Below, one piece after another: positions 12,513-18,376 of a stretch of 18,376 bases of DNA. The position numbers and the translations under genes were made by a program. Within the stretch, counting starts at the first letter, position 1. Each line of letters starts with the position of its first letter. The notes below the pieces were generated by a model. That model was not told the origin of the DNA and ran no database searches. It saw only the letters and a program-made list of their open reading frames with translations. The DNA lies in NCBI GenBank assembly GCA_023426425.1, contig JAFAAT010000326.1, positions 1-18,376 of the forward strand. Reading direction: 5' to 3'. This DNA comes from Bacteroidota bacterium (GTDB taxonomy: Bacteria > Bacteroidota > Bacteroidia > Chitinophagales > Chitinophagaceae).

Positions 12513-13312
12513 ATCTTTTCCTTTCCAAGTTGTTTGTAATGCTGATTGCTGGAAGAAAACTTTAGGGTCTCTTTCGAACCTAATCCAAGGTACCCCAACT
12601 TTTCCAGGCTTGCATCAAATAGCCTGACCACCCGATCCTGCAAGGCCTTTTCAAAATAGATGAAGACATTCCGGCAAAGAATTAGCTGAAACTCATTAAA
12701 TGAACTGTCTGAAACAAGATTGTGCGTGGAAAAAATCATTCGCCGGCGCAGCTCTTCAGAAAAGATTACCTGGTTATATCTGGCAGTATAGTAAGACGAA
12801 AAATCCGCTACCCCACCCGAGTCTACATAGTTCTCAGAGTATTGTTTCATTGCGCTTAGCGGGAAAATGCCCCTGGAAGCTTTCTGAACCACATCCGGAT
12901 TCAGATCAGTCGCATACAGCAGGCTTTTATGAAGCAGATTGGCTTCCTTGAGCAGAATGGCCATGGAATACACCTCTTCTCCCGTAGAACAGCCTGCATG
13001 CCAGATACGGATAAAAGGTTTGGCAGCCAGCCGGGGCAATACCTGCTCCCGCATCAGCTTATAGAAAGCAGGATCGCGGAACATCTCCGTTACATTTACG
13101 GTGATTTCTTCCACCACGCGCTTCAGATAGTCCTTGTCTGACTGAACCTTATACCTGAACTCAGCAAAACTTGGAAATTTGTCCAGCCCAACCAGACGGT
13201 TCAACCTCCTTAAAAGAGATGCTCTGGAATAATTTGTAAAATCATAGCCATGTAGCTCCAGTAAATCCCTGAGCAATAATTCTGCTTCCTCGTCTCTGAT
13301 CCGAACTTCCAC
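12494..13312 (-). CDS. cheR: CheR-type protein-glutamate O-methyltransferase
   Basis: The 272-residue enzyme transfers methyl from S-adenosylmethionine to glutamate side chains. The N-terminal helical domain (about 1-70, with YSRASLLRRLNRL) precedes the catalytic domain: TEMFRD at 75-80, SAM-binding HAGCSTGEE at 105-113, ATDLN at 134-138, and LCRNVFIYF at 212-220. All are standard for CheR. The start is GTG at 13310-13312, 4 nt after the regulator stop; no ATG lies nearby in frame and the GTG start gives a full-length N-domain. The C-terminus overlaps the cheB start by 19 nt. There is no TPR or pentapeptide-binding insert and no fusion to CheB. Confidence 0.94.
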   Translation of the reverse strand: MEVRIRDEEAELLLRDLLELHGYDFTNYSRASLLRRLNRLVGLDKFPSFAEFRYKVQSDKDYLKRVVEEITVNVTEMFRDPAFYKLMREQVLPRLAAKPFIRIWHAGCSTGEEVYSMAILLKEANLLHKSLLYATDLNPDVVQKASRGIFPLSAMKQYSENYVDSGGVADFSSYYTARYNQVIFSEELRRRMIFSTHNLVSDSSFNEFQLILCRNVFIYFEKALQDRVVRLFDASLEKLGYLGLGSKETLKFSSSNQHYKQLGKEKIWQKIK

Positions 13313-13316
13313 AATT

Positions 13317-13676
13317 CTAGTTTAGCTTTTCCCTGATTAGCTCCAGCAGCAGATCAACATCAATAGGCTTCGAAATATAGCCGTCGGCACCAGCCTGAAG
13401 GCATTTCTCCCGATCCCCCACCATCGCCTGCGCTGTGACGGCAATAACCGGTACATTCCTCAATTTCTTGATTGCAGGTATCGCCTCATACCCATCCATT
13501 TCGGGCATCATCATATCGATTAACACTACACCAACTTTAGCATCTTTCTCCAGGAGGTCCAATCCTTCCTGTGCCGAAGCTACCGCCAGACAATCGAAGC
13601 CTCGTGTTTTCAAGACTGCTCGCAAGGCGAAGATGTTTCTCGGGTCATCATCAATAATCAATATCTGTGCCCTCAT
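13317..13676 (-). CDS. Single-domain response regulator (CheY-like)
   Basis: The protein is a 119-residue receiver with no output domain. Acid pocket D9-D11 (IIDDD), phospho-acceptor D54 (LIDMMMPEMDG), T81 (AVTAQ) and K103 (SKPID) are all present, so it should be phosphorylated normally. It is strikingly similar to the third receiver of the hybrid kinase encoded just upstream: both have DDD-x-RNIF, MMMPE-x-DGYE, GDREKC and the final KP-[IV]-D-[VI]-D-x-LL. One therefore probably arose from the other. It sits 7 nt after the kinase stop and 4 nt before cheR and may shuttle phosphate from the kinase to CheB/CheR or to an off-window target. Confidence 0.93.
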   Translation of the reverse strand: MRAQILIIDDDPRNIFALRAVLKTRGFDCLAVASAQEGLDLLEKDAKVGVVLIDMMMPEMDGYEAIPAIKKLRNVPVIAVTAQAMVGDREKCLQAGADGYISKPIDVDLLLELIREKLN

Positions 13677-13683
13677 AGTTTGT

Positions 13684-16600
13684 TCACTTTACGCCCTCGA
13701 AAAGCCACACACGCAACAGTGAAAGCAGCTGGTCGATATCAACGGGCTTGGTAATGTAATCTGACGCTCCTGCAGCAATACATTTCTCACGGTCTCCGGT
13801 CATAGCCTTGGCAGTTACCGCAATAACAGGAAGATCGCGCCAGGCAAAATTCTCACGTATTCTCCGGGCAGTTTCATACCCGTCCAGCTCCGGCATCATC
13901 ATGTCAAGCAGCACAATATCAATTGCCTTATGTTCCTCAAGCTTCCGAAGCGCCTCCTTACCGTCCACGGCGGTCTGCACTTTCATACCCATTTTTTCAA
14001 GTGCCTTTGTCAAGGAAAATATATTCCGCACATCATCGTCCACAACCAACACGGTCTTGTCCTTAAGCACTTCTGCCAGTGCGCCCACTTTGCGGTGTCC
14101 GTTATTCCTGGGTTGTTCTGCCGGCGTATCAACAAGATGCAGAAAAATGGATACCTCGTCCAGGATTCTCTGGTACGAATGCACTGTCTTCACAACTATT
14201 GAATCTGCATTCTGCCTGATCCTTTGCTCTTCAGCCAGCGAGAGGCTCTTGCCGGTAAAGATGATGATCGGCAGGTTTTCCATTCCTTCTGCATGTTTCA
14301 TCTCTTCCAGCATATCATATGCTTTCTGGTCCGGCACGCCCATATCGAGGATTACACAGTCCACCCCACCCTTAAGTGCTTTTACGCTTTCCTGCACATT
14401 CTTTTTGATCTCAGTGTTGATCTGGAATGTCTCGAGGAAATAGCTCAGGGCTTTGGCATGTTTTGGATTCTCCTCTACAATCAGCACTTTCTTTGGGTCC
14501 TTGCTTAACACAGTCTCCAGTTTTCTGAACACTTCCTGCATCTGTTCAAATGCCACCGGCTTATTAATGAAGTCAATGGCGCCTTTCTGAAGACTTTCTT
14601 TCTTGGCATGGTGGGAAGACATGACATGCACAGGAATTGACCTTGTCTGCGGATCCTTTTTTAACTCATCCATCACCTGCCAGCCGGACTTTACTGGCAA
14701 CTGAATGTCCAAAAGTATTCCGAGAGGCTTTATCTGGCGGGCAAGTTCAAGCACCTCGTCTCCACGCACACTCACGACGCCTTTGTACCCTTTCTTCCTC
14801 GTGTACTCAAGAAGTGATTTCGCAAATGCTGTGTCATCCTCCACGATAAGAATTGTTTTATCACCCTCTCTTATGCCTGCTCTGTCGTCGGGTATGTTTT
14901 CAGGAATCTCCAATGAAAGATATTTCTGACTTCCGGCGGGCCGCCCCTCTGACACCTGCTTCACATCTGCTACTAGTTCTTGTAGTGAACCGGCACTTTG
15001 TTCCTCAACCTGAAAACCTTTTTCTATGGGCACATAGATGGTAAACCTGCTGCCCTCGCCTGTTTTGCTACTTACCTCAACTTTGCCGCCCAGCATCCGC
15101 ATAATCTCCCTGGTGATAGATAGTCCAAGACCGGTTCCGCCAAACTTTCTGCGTGTCGAACCGTCAGCCTGCTGGAATGCTTCGAAGATCAATTGCTGTT
15201 TCTCCTGTGGTATACCGATGCCCGTATCGGTAACACTGAAACAGAGCAATCTGCGGTCGTCATCGCAATGCTGTACTTCAAGGGTTACACTGCCCTGTAA
15301 AGTAAATTTCATAGCATTGGAAAGTAAATTCTTGAGCACTTGTCCAAGACGAAGCTTATCGGTTTCAATGAGCTCCGGAATTCCTTCTGCAGTCTTCAAC
15401 CTGAACTCTAGTCCTTTCTCCTTCGCAATTGGCTCAAACAGTGTCCGCATTTCAGTGGTCAGCTCCTTAACAGGGACAGTTTCATATTCCAGCTTCATCT
15501 TGCCCGCCTCGATCTTCGAAAGGTCCAGTATCTCGTCAATCAAAGTAAGCAGGCCGTTGCCCGAGCTTTGAATCACTTTCGCATATTCTATCTGTTCCTG
15601 GGTCAGGTTAGCTTCATTATTCTCACTCAGCAGCCTGCTCAGCAGGAGGATCGAGTTCAGTGGTGTCCTCAGTTCATGCGACATGTTCGCCAGGAACTCC
15701 GATTTATATTTTGAACTAATGGCGAGTTCCTCTGCTTTCTGTTCGATCTGCGCATTCTTCTCCAGGATCATCATATTTCGTTCTTCAAGCACACGCGTCT
15801 GCTCCTCGAGCTCCTGGTTCGCCTGTTGCAGCTCTTCCTGTTGCACCTTTAGTTCTTCTTCCGAGGCCTGTAGCTTTTCAGCCTGGGCTTCAAGTTCAGA
15901 ATTAATATTCTCCAGCTCATTGTGCTGCGACTGTAATTCCTCGGATTGTGCCTGAGTTTCTTCAAGTAACTCCTGCAGACGGGCGCGACTTTTCGCAGCC
16001 TGCAGTGCAATAGCAATCCCGTGCGCCGACTCCTGAAGCAATGCAACCACTTTAGATAATGGTCTCTTCATGAAAGCTATTTCAACCACGCCTTCCACAA
16101 TGCCATTATGCACCAGAGGTAAAATGACCAGCGCCTCAGGAACTGTGTTCCCTGACGTAGAACTGATCTTCCAATATTCTTCAGGCACCTCATCGAGATA
16201 GATCATTTCAGCGTTCCGGGCAGCCTGGCCGACCAAGGTCTCCCCAAACAGCACCTGCCGTCTCAGTGCATTCGCATCAGGAATGGCATAGCCGGCAGTA
16301 TGTTCCAGCACTTCATTATAGGCAACATACATCAATCCCAGCTGCGCCCCGGCATAACTTACCAGGACAGACAGGGCGTCGTTGCAGATGCGCGGCACAT
16401 CTTTCTCTCCTCTCACGCTTTTTGCAATTTCTGCAATCCCCTGCTGCAACCATAGCTTCTCTTCATTGCTGATAGTAAACTCCTGCAGGTCTTTCTTCAT
16501 ACGCGCCACCGCGTTGCCAAGTATGTCCTGTCCGCTTCTCGGCACCACTTCAACATCGAAGTTCCCGTCACCAATGGCCTGTGCAGCAGCCGCCAGTTTC

Positions 16601-17712
16601 TTGTTATTGACGTCTATGGCCACAATAGACTGGGTAAGGCTACCCACCACATCATTGGATTTCGCGCTCAGAGTCAAATCCGATCCGCCAAGCGCCAGCT
16701 TCTCAGCCGCAAGTCGCAGCTCGTTCAGACTGTCACTGATGCCTTTGATCGTAAAGTAGGTTACCACAACCAACAATATGATTGCTGTGATAAGGAAACC
16801 CAGATTTCTGTTCCTGGCCTGAACTTCCCGCTCATAAATGGCATCCACCTGTCGCTGCACCCGTTCGAGCAGACTGTTCGAAAGCATTCTTAGCTGGTCA
16901 ATACCTCTGGCAGATATATCCCACCATTGTGCATCACTATAACCCACATTCTGTGATTTACCTGCTATACGCCTTTCCACATAGTCTACGGTCGCCTTCA
17001 GGTTCGAGTCATTAAGTATCCTGTTGTATGCATTTACTGCCGTCGGTGATGCTTTCTGGTAGAACTCCTTTTCGTAGCTTTTATAAATGTCCCAGATACC
17101 GCGAATCTGCTCACCTGCAGCTATGGAGTCCTGTGCAGTGTAGAGGTTCAGATACACCGTTCCCCTGATGATGCCCAGGTAGGTAATCATCTCGGAAAGG
17201 TTGCGCTGCCCCCGTAGATCCGGAACGACTGGGTTGAGATAGGTAACTGTGCCTGTAAACACCGGCGCGAGGGTATTGAGCCTGAAAATGACATTGGTGT
17301 AAAAACTCATCACCTGCGGCGCTGTCACCTCACCTGCATCAATGCGCGTTCTAAAATCCGCCATCTGATCATAGAAAGTGAAAGTTTGAAAGTTCTCCAG
17401 CCTGCTTCCACGCTGTGGAGCAATACTCCTGAAGACCTGGTCTGTCCTGGAACGCTGGACTTCCAACCTACTCTCTCCCACCTGGTTGATTACATAGCCG
17501 AACGAATACCTTCGTTCTGCCTGCAACTGATCAATGAGGGAATTGACAAGTGAAGATTGCTTCACCTGCTCACGAAAGCTGTCGAGAATGACAAGCTTCT
17601 CATTCTTCTCAGACTGTACCGACATAGCCAGGTAGACTATAAACAGCACTGGCAGCAAGCCAATCAGGCCGAGCTTAAGCGGAAGTGATAATCTCTTAAA
17701 GATTCTGGTCAT
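13684..17712 (-). CDS. Hybrid histidine kinase: NIT-like sensor, 2x HAMP, GAF, coiled coil, HisKA-HATPase, 3x receiver
   Basis: The protein has 1342 residues and is anchored in the inner membrane. TM1 spans about 13-31. The external helical region (about 35-295, with LIDQLQAERRYSFGYV) resembles NIT nitrate/nitrite-sensor domains. TM2 spans about 304-323. Two HAMP-like units follow at about 324-370 and 371-412 (IGDGNFDVEVV, GNAVARMKKDL). A GAF-like domain (about 420-572) precedes a Glu/Gln-rich coiled coil (about 575-665). The kinase core has H679 (MSHELRTPLN), N795/N799, DTGIG at 829-833 and GGTGLGL at 858-864. Receivers: REC1 with D1002 and K1051; REC2 with D1123 and a degenerate EEN acid pocket; REC3 with D1270 and K1322, intact. 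The start ATG at 17710-17712 lies 14 nt after the upstream kinase gene. It is likely the hub of the operon, passing phosphate through its receivers. The NIT call is by pattern only; the ligand is unknown. Confidence 0.93.
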   Translation of the reverse strand: MTRIFKRLSLPLKLGLIGLLPVLFIVYLAMSVQSEKNEKLVILDSFREQVKQSSLVNSLIDQLQAERRYSFGYVINQVGESRLEVQRSRTDQVFRSIAPQRGSRLENFQTFTFYDQMADFRTRIDAGEVTAPQVMSFYTNVIFRLNTLAPVFTGTVTYLNPVVPDLRGQRNLSEMITYLGIIRGTVYLNLYTAQDSIAAGEQIRGIWDIYKSYEKEFYQKASPTAVNAYNRILNDSNLKATVDYVERRIAGKSQNVGYSDAQWWDISARGIDQLRMLSNSLLERVQRQVDAIYEREVQARNRNLGFLITAIILLVVVTYFTIKGISDSLNELRLAAEKLALGGSDLTLSAKSNDVVGSLTQSIVAIDVNNKKLAAAAQAIGDGNFDVEVVPRSGQDILGNAVARMKKDLQEFTISNEEKLWLQQGIAEIAKSVRGEKDVPRICNDALSVLVSYAGAQLGLMYVAYNEVLEHTAGYAIPDANALRRQVLFGETLVGQAARNAEMIYLDEVPEEYWKISSTSGNTVPEALVILPLVHNGIVEGVVEIAFMKRPLSKVVALLQESAHGIAIALQAAKSRARLQELLEETQAQSEELQSQHNELENINSELEAQAEKLQASEEELKVQQEELQQANQELEEQTRVLEERNMMILEKNAQIEQKAEELAISSKYKSEFLANMSHELRTPLNSILLLSRLLSENNEANLTQEQIEYAKVIQSSGNGLLTLIDEILDLSKIEAGKMKLEYETVPVKELTTEMRTLFEPIAKEKGLEFRLKTAEGIPELIETDKLRLGQVLKNLLSNAMKFTLQGSVTLEVQHCDDDRRLLCFSVTDTGIGIPQEKQQLIFEAFQQADGSTRRKFGGTGLGLSITREIMRMLGGKVEVSSKTGEGSRFTIYVPIEKGFQVEEQSAGSLQELVADVKQVSEGRPAGSQKYLSLEIPENIPDDRAGIREGDKTILIVEDDTAFAKSLLEYTRKKGYKGVVSVRGDEVLELARQIKPLGILLDIQLPVKSGWQVMDELKKDPQTRSIPVHVMSSHHAKKESLQKGAIDFINKPVAFEQMQEVFRKLETVLSKDPKKVLIVEENPKHAKALSYFLETFQINTEIKKNVQESVKALKGGVDCVILDMGVPDQKAYDMLEEMKHAEGMENLPIIIFTGKSLSLAEEQRIRQNADSIVVKTVHSYQRILDEVSIFLHLVDTPAEQPRNNGHRKVGALAEVLKDKTVLVVDDDVRNIFSLTKALEKMGMKVQTAVDGKEALRKLEEHKAIDIVLLDMMMPELDGYETARRIRENFAWRDLPVIAVTAKAMTGDREKCIAAGASDYITKPVDIDQLLSLLRVWLFEGVK

Positions 17713-17726
17713 TAATAAACTTTATT

Positions 17727-18376
17727 TTAGACTGTTATTGTAGAATGGATCTGCTGAACTGGCAAGACAATTACAAATGTGGTCCCCTCCTGCTCCCTAC
17801 TTGTTGCAGTGATAATACCGGAATGCTTGTCTATGATTTTCTTCGCTATGGCAAGACCAATACCCGTTCCTTCATACGCTTCTTTGGGATTCAGCCTTTG
17901 AAAAATTGTGAATATTTTCGACACATATTTTTCATTAAACCCAATGCCGTTGTCTGACACCGTGATCCTGCAGTAATTTCCTTCCGGTAAAGGATCACTG
18001 TCTACCTGCTTTTCACCCACACGCTCAGAATGGATCCTGATGCAGGGCTGCACACCAGGTGCTGTGAACTTTAAAGAGTTGCTGATAAGGTTCTGAAATA
18101 CCTGCCTCATCTGGCCTGGTATGGCCTCAATGACAGGCAAGGTTCCGACTTCAATCTCTGCTTGTTTCTCCTTTACTGCCAGTTCCAGGTCCTTTAGTAT
18201 ATCCACTACCACTTCTTTCAGATCAACCTGCTCGAAAAAGCTGTTGACTGATAGTCTTGAATAGTTTAGCAGATCATTGATAAGTACACTCATACGCCTC
18301 GAGGACTCGATGATCCTGTCAACGGTGGATCTTGCATCTTCACTGTCAGTGATAAACCGCTGCTTCAGTATAGAGC
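17727..18376 (-). CDS. Histidine kinase, C-terminal part (5' end outside the window)
   Basis: The frame stays open to the right edge, so at least 27 codons precede the first visible ATG (18291-18293), which is therefore internal. The visible 215 residues include the second helix of the HisKA domain (RRMSVLINDLLNYSRL), the N-box NLISNSLKF, G1 DNGIGF, F-box IFTIFQRL and G2 GTGIGLAIAKKI, ending with a normal C-terminus. The phospho-acceptor His and any sensor domain are off the window. The KIFTIFQRLNPKEAYEGTGIGLAI pattern is typical of PAS- or phytochrome-type soluble kinases in Bacteroidota. It is the first visible gene of the signalling operon, 14 nt from the hybrid kinase. Confidence 0.92.
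   Translation of the reverse strand, partial: SILKQRFITDSEDARSTVDRIIESSRRMSVLINDLLNYSRLSVNSFFEQVDLKEVVVDILKDLELAVKEKQAEIEVGTLPVIEAIPGQMRQVFQNLISNSLKFTAPGVQPCIRIHSERVGEKQVDSDPLPEGNYCRITVSDNGIGFNEKYVSKIFTIFQRLNPKEAYEGTGIGLAIAKKIIDKHSGIITATSREQEGTTFVIVLPVQQIHSTITV

Noticed and set aside
15038..15571. 177-codon rightward frame, and similar long frames at 13808-14443 and 16382-16759
   Set aside because: They lie antisense to the hybrid kinase, are Ser-rich with skewed composition, show no family motifs, and are mirror images of the real gene's codon bias.
18291..18293. ATG as the true start of the right-edge kinase
   Set aside because: It falls inside the HisKA domain and the frame remains open to the window edge, so the gene is simply cut off.

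Overview
The window reads as a chromosomal segment of a Bacteroidota bacterium, most likely a Chitinophagaceae-type relative. The evidence is a secreted protein with a type IX secretion (T9SS) C-terminal sorting domain, an RNase Y and a ThrRS of the Bacteroidota style, lipocalin-like lipoproteins, weak Shine-Dalgarno signals, and several matches to the Bacteroidota -7 promoter element TAnnTTTG. The genus assignment is inference. No rRNA, tRNA, CRISPR array, transposase or integrase is visible.

Layout, left to right. Positions 1-180 hold the 3' end of an unidentified gene. A gene-poor stretch of about 400 bp follows and ends in a degenerate 8-bp tandem repeat. A leftward membrane histidine kinase (587-1855) has no response regulator beside it. 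Rightward genes follow: a lipocalin-like lipoprotein (2173-2658), a terminator, then thrS (2766-4724) and infC (4793-5344). The usual rpmI and rplT do not follow infC. Instead a 354-bp intergenic region carries two copies of a 52-nt element. Each copy ends in a hairpin, and the differences between the copies preserve base pairing, so they look like small RNAs or attenuators. Downstream is a secreted protein made almost entirely of about ten ~35-residue beta-type repeats (5699-6811). It converges with a leftward NlpC/P60 peptidase (6808-7584). Divergent from the peptidase is rny (RNase Y, 7835-9409), with an overlapping upstream ORF and a strong terminator. Then come a small outer-membrane barrel-like protein (9609-10190) and a C-terminal-only relic of a paralogue (10217-10381).

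The right half (10395-18376) is entirely leftward. It contains a probable signalling operon, in transcription order: a truncated histidine kinase (17727-18376), a 1342-residue hybrid kinase with NIT-like sensor, tandem HAMP, GAF-like domain, long coiled coil, kinase core and three receivers (13684-17712), a single-domain response regulator (13317-13676), CheR (12494-13312) and CheB (11925-12512). Spacings are 14, 7 and 4 nt, then a 19-nt overlap. A T9SS-sorted secreted protein (10395-11876) follows 48 nt later and may be the last gene or a separate unit. No chemoreceptor, CheA or CheW is visible, so this looks like a CheR/CheB pair attached to a phosphorelay rather than to classical chemotaxis.

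The most unusual items are the paired RNA-like elements at 5476-5668, the repeat-built secreted protein next to them, the CheB/CheR-coupled kinase with its Glu/Gln-rich coiled coil, and the truncated barrel paralogue.
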